Below the pieces are notes generated by a model, which had not been told where the DNA came from, did not search any database, and saw nothing but the letters and a program-made list of their open reading frames with translations. From Ochrobactrum sp. RH2CCR150 (lineage in GTDB: Bacteria; Pseudomonadota; Alphaproteobacteria; Rhizobiales; Rhizobiaceae): a stretch of DNA of 64,000 nt. The position numbers and the translations under genes are program-made. Location of the stretch: positions 682,001-746,000 of the forward strand of contig JACGXE010000001.1 of the NCBI GenBank assembly GCA_014138095.1, given 5' to 3'. How positions within the stretch are numbered: the first letter of the stretch is position 1; each line of letters opens with the position of its first letter. Shown here in pieces: positions 8,727 through 16,614 of the stretch.

Positions 8727-9278
8727 TCAGCGTGCCCGGCGTCGTTCTGCCGTCGGCTGGAAAGCCATACGGGAGTGGTACTTGCAATAAGGGCTGGATT
8801 CGCAGGATTCACTGCCGCAGAAGTGGAAATCCTCGTTTAGCGGATCGCCAATCGGCCACTTGCAGGTGCGTTCGCTGAGCTGCAACAGGGTGAGGCGGCG
8901 CGAAATCGGCACCACCACATCCGAAGCCGGCTTGATGACGGTCTCGGTCACCACTTCAGCAGCATATTCCATCTGCAGCGCCGTTGCGCCGACCGTCTTG
9001 GTAACGGTTGCCGTGCGCATCGTCGTCGTATGGGTGGTATGCGTGCTGCCGCCCGTATGCTGCGTCACAGGACGCGGCGCTGCTGCAACCGTATTCACTT
9101 TCTTGCTGCGTGGAGCAGCGGTCGTCGTCTTGCCACGACCCGAAAGCTTCAGACGGTGTACCTTGCCGATCACTGCATTGCGGCTGACACCGCCAAGCTG
9201 TGCAGCGATCTGGCTTGCGCTCAAGCCTTCGCTCCACAGTTTCTTCAGTAGTTCAACGCGTTCGTCTGTCCAGTTCAT
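8727..9278 (-). CDS. gcrA: Cell-cycle regulator GcrA
   Basis: The 183-residue protein starts MNWTDERVELLKKLW and continues SASQIAAQLGGVSRNAVIGK, the hallmark N-terminal helix-turn-helix of GcrA. A low-complexity Thr/Ala linker (about 50-110) leads to a C-terminal domain with a Cys-containing segment (TCKWPIGDP) that in Caulobacter GcrA contacts sigma-70. GcrA is an alphaproteobacterial transcription activator that acts with RNA polymerase at promoters carrying CcrM-methylated GAnTC sites. I chose the ATG at 9278 because family members begin at that point; a frame five codons longer starts at 9293. Two GAnTC sites lie upstream. It is convergent with the GT4 gene. Confidence 0.95.
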   Translation of the reverse strand: MNWTDERVELLKKLWSEGLSASQIAAQLGGVSRNAVIGKVHRLKLSGRGKTTTAAPRSKKVNTVAAAPRPVTQHTGGSTHTTHTTTMRTATVTKTVGATALQMEYAAEVVTETVIKPASDVVVPISRRLTLLQLSERTCKWPIGDPLNEDFHFCGSESCESSPYCKYHSRMAFQPTAERRRAR

Positions 9279-9752
9279 CGCCCTGGGCTCCAATCAATTT
9301 CGTTATCCGGAATCCACCAGTGTTCCCGGATTGCTCCAGGCGCAAACACCATATCTATCCGGGTGACTAGGTCCGCCGCACGAAATGTAGCTTTTTTCTT
9401 TAAAGAGAAACTACATTACCGGATGACTCCATGACAAGGGATAGCCCTGTCAGGCAGATTCCATTTTTAGGGTTTTCCCCAACTTGGGTGGCAAAGACGG
9501 TTTTTCTTTGGTCCAGTGGTGCATTTTTGAACACCTGGGAGAGCGAAGCCGCCGCACGAACCCTGTCGTGGAAACTGGGCACTATATATAGGGCGTGTGC
9601 CGGTCGCGCTACCCCGCTTGCCGAATTGTTGCGGAAAGTCTGATATGCCCATCATGCAAGGCTTGAGCAAAGCTTAGGCAAAGCTCAGACGTGCGGGCAT
9701 AAAATGCATGAACTCATGCGCAAAGATGAGCGACAATCCGGGCTTAGTTTGA
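9279..9752. promoter_or_regulatory. gcrA upstream region with GAnTC sites
   Basis: This gap holds the gcrA promoter. GAATC occurs at 9310-9314 and GACTC at 9425-9429. Both match GAnTC, the CcrM methylation target that marks cell-cycle promoters in alphaproteobacteria. A plus-strand frame at 9431-9643 resembles no family I know and has poor initiation context. I see nothing else supportable up to the promoter at 9753. Confidence 0.45.
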
Positions 9753-9781
9753 TTGACATTTTTTTCGCGAGCGCCAATATA
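9753..9781 (+). promoter_or_regulatory. Candidate sigma-70 promoter of argD-argF-hslO
   Basis: A consensus TTGACA at 9753-9758 is followed after 17 bases by AATATA (9776-9781), predicting a transcription start close to 9788. It is the best promoter-like sequence ahead of argD and places a leader of about 195 bases upstream of the argD ATG. Confidence 0.6.
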
Positions 9782-9786
9782 CGCCC

Positions 9787-9876
9787 ATGAATAATTGTGC
9801 CGCCCGGTGGGCGGCTTTTTATTTCGGCAGGACCGTCACGCGCGAGACGCATGATCCACCTGCTGCAATCCTGTGA
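9787..9876 (+). CDS. Possible 29-residue leader peptide upstream of argD
   Basis: An ATG at 9787, almost at the predicted transcription start, opens a 29-codon frame that begins MNNCAARWAAFYFGR and ends TGA at 9874-9876. Codons 5-11 coincide exactly with the terminator-like hairpin at 9799-9820. No separate ribosome-binding site exists, so it would be translated leaderless. It could be an attenuation leader peptide for the arginine operon or a chance frame. The arrangement is what makes it worth recording; I do not recognise the peptide. Confidence 0.25.
   Translation: MNNCAARWAAFYFGRTVTRETHDPPAAIL
9799..9820 (+). terminator. Terminator-like hairpin in the argD leader
   Basis: A perfect 7-base-pair stem (GCCGCCC and GGGCGGC, loop GGT) is followed directly by TTTTT at 9816-9820. 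It lies only about 10 bases after the predicted start of the argD transcript. It either ends a transcript entering from upstream or attenuates argD transcription. Confidence 0.7.
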
Positions 9877-9983
9877 TAACCGGCTGGAGAGAGGGTCGCG
9901 TTATCGCTCAAAATGGCAAAGGCTGACAGTCCGTCTTCCTCGGATATGCAGCATTTAGAAGGGCTTATGGAGGCCTGATTGCA

Positions 9984-11195
9984 ATGACCGACGCTACGAC
10001 CGTGCAACCGCTTTACGACACCTATAATCGTGCGGCTCTGCGCTTCGAGCGAGGTGAGGGCATCTGGCTGATCACCGAAACCGGCGAGCGTTATCTCGAT
10101 TTTGCGGCTGGCATCGCGGTGAACTCCCTTGGCCATTCGCATCCACATCTGGTCGAAGCCCTGAAAAATCAGGCTGAAAAGCTGTGGCATCTGTCCAATC
10201 TTTATGAAGTTCCCGGACAGGAAAAGCTCGGCCAGCGTCTGGTCGACAACACTTTTGCCGACAAGGTCTTCTTCACCAATTCCGGCGCGGAAGCGCTTGA
10301 ATGCGCGATCAAGACTGCACGTCGCTATCATTTTGCCAATGGCAATCCGGAGCGTTTCCGGATCATCACCTTTGAAGGCGCGTTCCATGGCCGCACGCTT
10401 GCGACCATCGCTGCCGGTGGTCAGGCCAAGTATCTTGAAGGTTTCGGCCCGAAGGTCGAAGGTTTCGATCAGGTGCCGTTCGGCGACGAAGCCGCCTTGC
10501 GCGCCGCTATTACCGATGAAACCGCGGGTATTCTGCTTGAGCCCGTGCAGGGCGAGGGCGGTCTGCGCGGCTTCCCGGAAGAATTCATGCGCCTTATCCG
10601 CCAGATCTGCGATGACAAGGGCCTGCTTTTGATCCTCGACGAAGTCCAGACCGGCGTTGGCCGTACCGGCAAGCTGTTTGCCCATGAATGGTCGGGCGTC
10701 ACGCCGGACATCATGGCTGTGGCCAAGGGTATTGGCGGCGGTTTCCCGGTTGGCGCCTGCCTTGCGACGGCTGAAGCCGCCAAGGGCATGGTTGCCGGTG
10801 TGCATGGCACGACCTATGGCGGCAATCCGCTGGCAATGGCTGTCGGCAATGCCGTGCTGGACGTCGTGCTGGCTGACGGTTTCCTTGAAAATGTCCAGGC
10901 CACCGCGCTTGTCATGAAGCAGGGCCTTGCCTCGATCATCGACCGGTTCCCGAATGTGGTGTCCGAAGTTCGCGGTCGCGGTCTCCTGATGGGTATCAAG
11001 TGCGTTGTGCCGAACACCACGCTCATTCAGGCGTTGCGTGACGAGCATTTCCTGAGCGTTGGCGCTGGCGACAATGTCGTCCGTCTGCTGCCGCCGCTGG
11101 TCACGACGCCGGAAGAAGCCCGTGAGGCGCTGAACCGCATCGAAACGGCCGTCGAACGGCTTTCCGTCGCAAATCCGATCAGCAAGACGGCGTAA
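9984..11195 (+). CDS. argD: Acetylornithine aminotransferase
   Basis: ArgD converts N-acetylglutamate semialdehyde plus glutamate to N-acetylornithine in arginine synthesis, and often also serves as succinyldiaminopimelate aminotransferase. The 403-residue length is typical of class-III PLP aminotransferases. [13 protein letters not shown] (about 98-110) binds the PLP phosphate, [16 protein letters not shown] carries the PLP aspartate, and Lys248 in [15 protein letters not shown] is the Schiff-base lysine. FEGAFHGRT is also family-typical. The gene is preceded by a leader with a promoter and a terminator-like hairpin, and argF starts two bases after its stop, so the two form an operon for consecutive-branch arginine steps. 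Confidence 0.97.
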   Translation: MTDATTVQPLYDTYNRAALRFERGEGIWLITETGERYLDFAAGIAVNSLGHSHPHLVEALKNQAEKLWHLSNLYEVPGQEKLGQRLVDNTFADKVFFTNSGAEALECAIKTARRYHFANGNPERFRIITFEGAFHGRTLATIAAGGQAKYLEGFGPKVEGFDQVPFGDEAALRAAITDETAGILLEPVQGEGGLRGFPEEFMRLIRQICDDKGLLLILDEVQTGVGRTGKLFAHEWSGVTPDIMAVAKGIGGGFPVGACLATAEAAKGMVAGVHGTTYGGNPLAMAVGNAVLDVVLADGFLENVQATALVMKQGLASIIDRFPNVVSEVRGRGLLMGIKCVVPNTTLIQALRDEHFLSVGAGDNVVRLLPPLVTTPEEAREALNRIETAVERLSVANPISKTA

Positions 11196-11197
11196 TC

Positions 11198-12124
11198 ATG
11201 GCTCAGGATAACGGTATCAAGCACTTCCTCGATCTGTCTTCCGTCCCGGGAAGCGAATTGCGCTCCATCCTTGAGGATGCAAAGGTGCGCAAGGCGCGCC
11301 TGAAGGCGGGCGAGATTGAAAAGCCATTTGCCGGCAAGGTGCTGGCGATGATTTTCGAAAAGCCCTCGACGCGTACGCGCGTGTCTTTCGATGTCGGCAT
11401 GCGCCAGCTCGGCGGTGAAACGCTGATGCTCACCGGCTCGGAAATGCAGCTCGGCCGCAGCGAGACCATCGCCGACACGGCGAAGGTCCTGTCGCGCTAT
11501 GTGGATGCGATCATGATCCGCACCACATCGCATGACCGCATGCTGGAACTGGCCGAATATGCGACCGTTCCGGTCATTAATGCATTGACCGACGATACCC
11601 ACCCTTGTCAGATCATGGCCGACGTTCTTACATATGAGGAACATCGCGGCTCGATCAAAGGCAAAACCTTTGCCTGGATGGGGGACGGCAACAACGTCCT
11701 GCATTCGCTTGTGGAAGCTGCGGCGCGGTTTGACTTCAACGTCAATATCGCGACGCCGGAAGGCAGCGAGCCAAACCAGCACTTTATTGACTGGGCCAGG
11801 GCGCACGGTGCGGACATCATGTCCACGACAGACCCGGAGAAAGCGGCAAGCGGTGCGGATTGCATCGTGACCGACACCTGGGTTTCGATGGGACAGGAAG
11901 ACCGCGCCCGTGGACACAATGTGTTCGTGCCCTATCAGGTCAATGCAAGGCTGATGGCGCAAGCCGACCCGAAGGCGCTCTTCATGCATTGCCTGCCTGC
12001 GCATCGCGGGGAGGAAGTGACCAACGAAGTGATCGACGGGCCGCAATCGGTCGTGTTCGACGAAGCCGAAAACAGGCTCCACGCCCAGAAGGCCATTCTG
12101 GCTTGGTGCCTGCAAGGCGCGTGA
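11198..12124 (+). CDS. argF: Ornithine carbamoyltransferase (anabolic)
   Basis: The 308-residue enzyme joins carbamoyl phosphate and ornithine to give citrulline. Diagnostic motifs are Ser-Thr-Arg-Thr-Arg at 57-61 (carbamoyl-phosphate binding), [11 protein letters not shown] near 135, and [11 protein letters not shown] starting at His264, whose Cys265 is the ornithine-site residue. The order argD-argF is standard for Rhizobiales. The ATG at 11198 lies two bases after the argD stop, and hslO follows at 12137, so the three genes are probably one transcript. No truncation or unusual residue was seen. Confidence 0.97.
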   Translation: MAQDNGIKHFLDLSSVPGSELRSILEDAKVRKARLKAGEIEKPFAGKVLAMIFEKPSTRTRVSFDVGMRQLGGETLMLTGSEMQLGRSETIADTAKVLSRYVDAIMIRTTSHDRMLELAEYATVPVINALTDDTHPCQIMADVLTYEEHRGSIKGKTFAWMGDGNNVLHSLVEAAARFDFNVNIATPEGSEPNQHFIDWARAHGADIMSTTDPEKAASGADCIVTDTWVSMGQEDRARGHNVFVPYQVNARLMAQADPKALFMHCLPAHRGEEVTNEVIDGPQSVVFDEAENRLHAQKAILAWCLQGA

Positions 12125-12136
12125 TTGGAGTTTTCT

Positions 12137-13171
12137 GTGGCTGAGGATACCAGCAACGTTCATATCGAAGCCGAAAACGGCCAGTCGGGTCCCAAGCTCG
12201 ATCTGGGTGATTTCGGCTTTGCCGGCGACGATGCCGTCGTGCCCTTCCAGGTGGAAGGGCTCGATGTGCGCGGTCGCGCGGTTCAGCTTGGCACGAGCAT
12301 CGACGCTATTCTGAAGCGCCATAACTACCCGCAAGAAGTGGCCCGCCTGCTGGCGGAGGCGACGGTTCTGACCGTGCTACTCGGCACTTCGCTCAAATTC
12401 GAAGGCAAGTTCATCTTCCAGACCCAGTCCGACGGTCCGGTGGACATGCTGGTGGTGGATTTCAGCACGCCGCATTCGGTGCGCGCCTATGCGCGTTTCG
12501 ATGAAGAGCGTCTGAAGGACGCCATCGCTGCAGGAAAGACTGAGCCGGAAGAACTGCTCGGTCGCGGCACGCTGGCCTTCACGGTGGATCAGGGCGCTTA
12601 TATGCAGCGCTATCAGGGCATCGTGGCGCTTGACGGCTCGACGCTCGAAGAAATCGCCACCACCTATTTCCGCCAGTCGGAACAGATCCCAACCGATCTG
12701 AAGCTTAGCGTCGCCAAGCTGGTCGAACGGGGTGCCGATGGCAAGCTCGCCGAGAAATGGCGCGCGGGCGGACTGATCATCCAGTTTCTGCCGGAATCGG
12801 AACTGCGCGCGCGCATTCCCGATCTGCCGGGCGGCGATGGCGACGATAATGAAGTCGTGCATCATCCGGTGGATGATGCCTGGGATGAGGCGCGATCGCT
12901 GGTCGGGACCATCGAAAGCTCGGAACTGACCGATCCAACGATCGGCTCTGAACGACTGCTCTATCGCCTGTTCCATGAACGCGGCGTGCGCGTTTTCAAC
13001 GCCATCAAGGTAGTGGATGAATGCTCCTGCTCGCGCGAGAAAATCCAGGGTGTCCTTGCCGGTTTCACCGCTGAGGAAATTCAGGACAGCATTGAGAACG
13101 GCAAGGTTTCGGTGACCTGCGAATTCTGCTCGACCAGCTACGAGTTCGACCCCGCGCTGTTTGCGAAGTAA
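12137..13171 (+). CDS. hslO: Redox-regulated chaperone Hsp33
   Basis: Hsp33 is a cytosolic holdase activated by oxidation of a zinc-bound cysteine cluster. The 344-residue protein keeps the four ligands in the expected Cys-x-Cys and Cys-x-x-Cys spacing at 296, 298, 328 and 331 (ECSCSREK and CEFCSTSYEF). The core domain has typical segments such as VRAYARFDEE and TVDQGAYMQRYQGIV. I chose the GTG at 12137 because GGAG lies six bases upstream; the frame itself opens at a TTG 12 bases earlier. It follows argF after 12 bases and ends at a strong terminator. The acidic N-terminal extension of about 35 residues is common in Rhizobiales members. Confidence 0.95.
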   Translation: MAEDTSNVHIEAENGQSGPKLDLGDFGFAGDDAVVPFQVEGLDVRGRAVQLGTSIDAILKRHNYPQEVARLLAEATVLTVLLGTSLKFEGKFIFQTQSDGPVDMLVVDFSTPHSVRAYARFDEERLKDAIAAGKTEPEELLGRGTLAFTVDQGAYMQRYQGIVALDGSTLEEIATTYFRQSEQIPTDLKLSVAKLVERGADGKLAEKWRAGGLIIQFLPESELRARIPDLPGGDGDDNEVVHHPVDDAWDEARSLVGTIESSELTDPTIGSERLLYRLFHERGVRVFNAIKVVDECSCSREKIQGVLAGFTAEEIQDSIENGKVSVTCEFCSTSYEFDPALFAK

Positions 13172-13190
13172 TGAATGAGAATAATCAAAA

Positions 13191-13225
13191 GCCGGGGCGG
13201 TTCAGGAGAGCCGCCCCGGCTTTTT
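13191..13225 (+). terminator. Rho-independent terminator after hslO
   Basis: A 10-base-pair GC-rich stem (GCCGGGGCGG at 13191-13200 with CCGCCCCGGC at 13211-13220) is followed by TTTTT. It closes the argD-argF-hslO unit; the preceding A-run also lets it serve apaG from the other side. Confidence 0.9.
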
Positions 13226-13249
13226 CATGTCTGTGATGCAATTGCAGCT

Positions 13250-13642
13250 CTAGTTCAGCGTGCGGCGCTGCTCTGGCACATCCAGCGAGAAAGCCGGAAT
13301 ATCCACTTCGAAGGTGTTGCCGGTCGGGTTTTGCATCTGATAGCGGCCTACCATCACGCCAGATGATGTGGTCAGTGGGCAGCCAGACGAATACTGGAAC
13401 GAGTCACCCGGATCGAGAACAGGCTGTTCGCCCACGACCCCGGCGCCGCGCACTTCCTCGACGCGGCCATTGGCGTCGGTAATCTGCCAGTAGCGTGATT
13501 GCAGCTGCACCGTGTCGGACGAATTATTGGCGATGGTAATGCGATAGCCCCAGACATAGCGATTGTCTTCGGGGGCGGACTCGTCTTCCAGATAAAACGG
13601 CTCAACCGTTACTTCGATCCCCTGCGTCACCGCCCTATACAT
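13250..13642 (-). CDS. apaG: ApaG family protein
   Basis: The 130-residue protein has the fibronectin-III-like ApaG domain. It begins [20 protein letters not shown] and contains [25 protein letters not shown], the [20 protein letters not shown] segment and MVGRYQM, all diagnostic. The family has been linked to Co2+ resistance and to ApaH-type nucleotide metabolism, but its biochemical role is unsettled. I chose the ATG at 13642, which gives the usual length; the frame extends 11 codons further upstream without family similarity. It is convergent with hslO across the terminator at 13191-13225. Confidence 0.93.
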   Translation of the reverse strand: MYRAVTQGIEVTVEPFYLEDESAPEDNRYVWGYRITIANNSSDTVQLQSRYWQITDANGRVEEVRGAGVVGEQPVLDPGDSFQYSSGCPLTTSSGVMVGRYQMQNPTGNTFEVDIPAFSLDVPEQRRTLN

Positions 13643-13796
13643 TGCATCCGCCTTTATCATGTGCCTGATGCCCACCTATCGCCAAAGTTGCGTTGGAGGT
13701 CAACGCGAAGCGGCAATCTGGACAGGGTCAGCGAGGCAGATTTTCTGCGTTTGGATCGTTCTTGCGGGGGATTGCAGCGAAAAGGTCACATTTTTT

Positions 13797-13903
13797 AAGA
13801 CGAAACACCGTCTTTTGCATAATCCTGAGATAGTTCAGGATGAAAATGGACAGAAATCGAGCTGATGATCCGGCCTGACGGAATCAGGCCGGATCATCCT
13901 TTT
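13797..13903 (+). ncRNA. Candidate plus-strand RNA: three hairpins ending in a terminator
   Basis: Between two minus-strand genes the plus strand carries three successive perfect hairpins: AAGACG/CGTCTT at 13797-13814, ATCCTGA/TCAGGAT at 13822-13841, and a 15-base-pair stem at 13864-13898 followed by CTTTTCTC. Only the plus strand has a U-tract after the last stem. That suggests a plus-strand transcript rather than merely the end of metZ, whose stop lies 12 bases from the stem. No convincing promoter was found, so a metZ 3'-end hairpin is the plain alternative. Confidence 0.35.
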
Positions 13904-13909
13904 CTCTAT

Positions 13910-15106
13910 TTAGCGAACCGCTGCCTTCAGCGCTTCTTCGACGTCTTCCATGAGATCGTCGGTATCTTCAAGGCCGACCGAAATACGCAACACGCCATCG
14001 GAAATGCCCAGCTCGGCCTTGGCTTCATCGCTGAGGTTCTTGTGCGTCGTGGTGGCCGGATGGGTGATCAGGCTCTTGGCATCGCCCAGATTGTTGGAAA
14101 TGCTGAACACCTGCAGCGCGTTTTCGAACTTGAATGCAGCATCCTTGCCGCCTTCCAGTTCCAGCGCGATCAGGGTTGAACCGCCCGTCATCTGCTTGGC
14201 GATAATATCGGCCTGCGGGTGGTCGGCGCGGCCCGGATAGATAACGCGTTTTACGCCCGGCTTGCCTGCTAGAACATCGGCCACAGCGGCTGCCGACTGC
14301 GTCATCTGGCGCACGCGCACGGACAGCGTTTCCAGACCCTTCAGCATGATCCACGAATTGAACGGGCTCATGCCGGGGCCAGTATGGCGGAAATAATCCT
14401 GAAGCTCGGTTTCGATCCATTCGCGATCGGACAGCACGATGCCGCCAAGGCAGCGGCCCTGACCGTCAATATGCTTGGTGGTCGAATAGACGACGATATG
14501 CGCGCCAAGCTCCAGCGGCTTCTGGTAAAGCGGCGTCGCAAACACATTATCGACGATCAGCTTCGCACCGGCTTCATTGGCTACTTCAGCCACGGCGGCG
14601 ATGTCGATGATCTCAAGCGTCGGGTTGGACGGGCTTTCGAGGAACATCACCTTGGTGTTCGGGCGAACGGCGGCTTTCCAGTTTGCGATATCCGAGCCGT
14701 CGATGATCGAGATTTCCACGCCATAGCGCGGCAGCAAGGTTTCGACGATGTAGCGACACGAACCGAACACGGCGCGCGCGGAAATCACATGATCACCGGC
14801 CTTGACCTGACACAGAATGGCGGCGGCGACGGCAGCCATGCCGGAAGCCGTGGCACGGCCTTCCTCGGCGCCTTCCAGCGCGCACATGCGCTTTTCGAAC
14901 ATGTCCGTGGTGGGGTTGGCATAACGCGAATAGATGAAACCCGGATTTTCGCCCTTGAAGCGCGCTTCGGCGGCTTCGGCATCGGGGTAGAGGAAACCCT
15001 GCGTGAGGAACATCGCTTCCGACATTTCGGCGAAACCGGAGCGGAGCGAACCGGCGTGCACGAGCTGTGTCGCGGGGCGGAACTTGCGGGTAGTCTCAGT
15101 CGTCAT
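13910..15106 (-). CDS. metZ: O-succinylhomoserine sulfhydrylase
   Basis: MetZ makes homocysteine directly from O-succinylhomoserine and sulfide in methionine synthesis. The 398-residue protein has the Cys/Met-metabolism PLP fold: SRYANPTTDMFEKR (about 60-73), SGMAAVAAAI (88-97), VDNVFATPLYQKP with the PLP aspartate, and Lys211 in YSTTKHIDGQGR. The IDGQGR continuation favours MetZ over MetB/MetC. The ATG at 15106 sits behind a 160-base leader containing a SAM-II riboswitch and an intrinsic terminator, so expression should fall when S-adenosylmethionine is plentiful. It is divergent from the Dcd-type gene. Confidence 0.95.
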   Translation of the reverse strand: MTTETTRKFRPATQLVHAGSLRSGFAEMSEAMFLTQGFLYPDAEAAEARFKGENPGFIYSRYANPTTDMFEKRMCALEGAEEGRATASGMAAVAAAILCQVKAGDHVISARAVFGSCRYIVETLLPRYGVEISIIDGSDIANWKAAVRPNTKVMFLESPSNPTLEIIDIAAVAEVANEAGAKLIVDNVFATPLYQKPLELGAHIVVYSTTKHIDGQGRCLGGIVLSDREWIETELQDYFRHTGPGMSPFNSWIMLKGLETLSVRVRQMTQSAAAVADVLAGKPGVKRVIYPGRADHPQADIIAKQMTGGSTLIALELEGGKDAAFKFENALQVFSISNNLGDAKSLITHPATTTHKNLSDEAKAELGISDGVLRISVGLEDTDDLMEDVEEALKAAVR

Positions 15107-15175
15107 TTTTCCAACCTGTCAAAAGCTGGTCGGCCGGGACGCCCAAAAGCGTTTAGTGGCATCTCGGCGGCCAAT

Positions 15176-15199
15176 AAAAAACCGGCCCAAAAGGCCGGT
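15176..15199 (-). terminator. Intrinsic terminator between SAM-II aptamer and metZ
   Basis: Read on the minus strand, ACCGGCC-TTTTG-GGCCGGT forms a 7-base-pair stem followed by TTTTT (15180 down to 15176). It lies just after the SAM-II aptamer and about 70 bases ahead of the metZ ATG. This fits ligand-controlled premature termination. Confidence 0.85.
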
Positions 15200-15205
15200 A
15201 ACGAA

Positions 15206-15267
15206 CCGCGGCCCTTTTTAGCGAATTCTTTAACGTGGCTGCAAGCCGGCCGGCCAAATCACCACGG
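15206..15267 (-). promoter_or_regulatory. SAM-II riboswitch (metA-type) in the metZ leader
   Basis: The minus strand reads CCGTGGTGATTTGG, a GC-rich loop segment, then CTTGCAGCCACGTTAAA, a short spacer and GCTAAAAAGGGC. The CGTGG/CCACG pairing (P1), the downstream pseudoknot strand and the A-rich GCTAAAAAGG are the conserved elements of SAM-II, which in alphaproteobacteria precedes metA, metX and metZ. A terminator hairpin follows at once. SAM binding should stabilise the pseudoknot and reduce metZ expression. A covariance-model search would confirm the boundaries. Confidence 0.92.
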
Positions 15268-15468
15268 AACACATTTTCATTATGCCTGTTGCGCAAGGTC
15301 GTCAATGCTAGAAGAACCAGATTCGCGGAAAAGCCTGCCTCATCGGTTTGCGATTGAGTTCGATTCCTGCGGAAAACCCCGTTTCTCCGGGCGTGAAGGG
15401 TTGGCATCGGGCCTTTGAGTGGTCAAAGGTCTTTTGAAGAATTGCTCAGACTATGGAGTACGAGGTCG

Positions 15469-16560
15469 ATGGCGCAAAAAGATGCGGGAATTCTGGCGGA
15501 TGCGGATATCGCTGCGCTGTTCGAAAGCGGTTTGCTGGCTTCGCCGCGCCCATTGGATGCCGACCAGATCCAGCCTGCGAGCCTCGATCTCCGCCTTGGC
15601 GCAAAGGCCTATCGCGTTCGCGCCTCCTTCATGCCGGGCCCCGGCACGCCGGTCATTGACAAGCTTGAACGGCTCAAGCTGCACGAGATCGACCTGACCG
15701 CAGGCGCGGTTCTCGAAACCGGCTGCGTCTATATCGTGCCGCTGTTGGAAAGCCTTTCGCTGTCGCCGGAACTATCGGCTTCCGCCAACCCAAAAAGCTC
15801 GACCGGTCGTCTCGATATTTTCACTCGCGTGATTGTCGATGGCGCGCAGGAATTCGACAAGGTGCCTGCCGGTTACAAGGGCCCGCTTTATCTGGAAGTC
15901 AGTCCGCGCACATTCCCGATTGTTGCGCGCACTGGCTCGCGCCTGTCGCAGATCCGGTTCCGCAAGGGTCGCGCCCAGCTTGATGAGGCGGAACTCGCCG
16001 CGCTGCACGATTCCGAGACGCTGGTGGCTGCTGAAATGCCGAATATTTCCGGTGGCGGCATCGCCCTTTCCGTCGATCTGTCCGGCGGTCCGGACAGGCT
16101 GATCGGCTATCGCGGCAAGCACCACACGGGCGTTGTCGATGTGGACAAACGCGCCGCCAATGATGTGCTCGATTTCTGGGAGCCGATCTATGATCGCGGC
16201 GCGCGCGAACTGGTGCTCGACCCGGATGAATTTTATATCCTCGTCTCGCGTGAAGCCGTGCATGTGCCGCCGCTCTACGCCGCAGAGATGACGCCTTTCG
16301 ACCCGCTGGTCGGTGAGTTCCGCGTTCATTATGCGGGCTTCTTCGATCCGGGTTTCGGTCATAGTGCGGCTGGCGGCACGGGCAGCCGCGCGGTTCTCGA
16401 AGTGCGCAGCCATGAAGTGCCGTTCATTCTGGAACATGGCCAGATCGTCGGTCGCCTTGTCTATGAGCATATGCTGGACCGCCCGAAGGCGCTTTACGGC
16501 ACCGATCTTGGTTCCAACTATCAGGCGCAGCAGTTGAAGCTTTCCAAGCATTTTCGTTGA
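15469..16560 (+). CDS. dcd: 2'-deoxycytidine 5'-triphosphate deaminase, double-domain form
   Basis: The 363-residue protein is the long form found in alphaproteobacteria (bacterial dCTP deaminase family, about twice the length of E. coli Dcd). It contains two dUTPase-fold repeats. The first holds IQPASLDLRLG and ANPKSSTGRLDIFTRV, the latter with the Ser/Gly-Arg signature of the active site; the second holds RAVLEVRSHEVPFILEHGQ. It supplies dUTP for dTMP synthesis. I chose the ATG at 15469 because GGAG and GAGG lie just upstream; an earlier GTG/TTG region adds residues without family similarity. It is divergent from metZ, whose riboswitch leader fills the space between. Confidence 0.85.
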   Translation: MAQKDAGILADADIAALFESGLLASPRPLDADQIQPASLDLRLGAKAYRVRASFMPGPGTPVIDKLERLKLHEIDLTAGAVLETGCVYIVPLLESLSLSPELSASANPKSSTGRLDIFTRVIVDGAQEFDKVPAGYKGPLYLEVSPRTFPIVARTGSRLSQIRFRKGRAQLDEAELAALHDSETLVAAEMPNISGGGIALSVDLSGGPDRLIGYRGKHHTGVVDVDKRAANDVLDFWEPIYDRGARELVLDPDEFYILVSREAVHVPPLYAAEMTPFDPLVGEFRVHYAGFFDPGFGHSAAGGTGSRAVLEVRSHEVPFILEHGQIVGRLVYEHMLDRPKALYGTDLGSNYQAQQLKLSKHFR

Positions 16561-16614
16561 CGGCACGAGTAACTCCGCGCAGATATGTGACAAGGGCGGA
16601 GGAGAGCGACTGAC

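Noticed and set aside
9431..9643. 70-codon plus-strand frame upstream of argD
   Set aside because: No Shine-Dalgarno, no family resemblance, and it lies in the gcrA promoter region.
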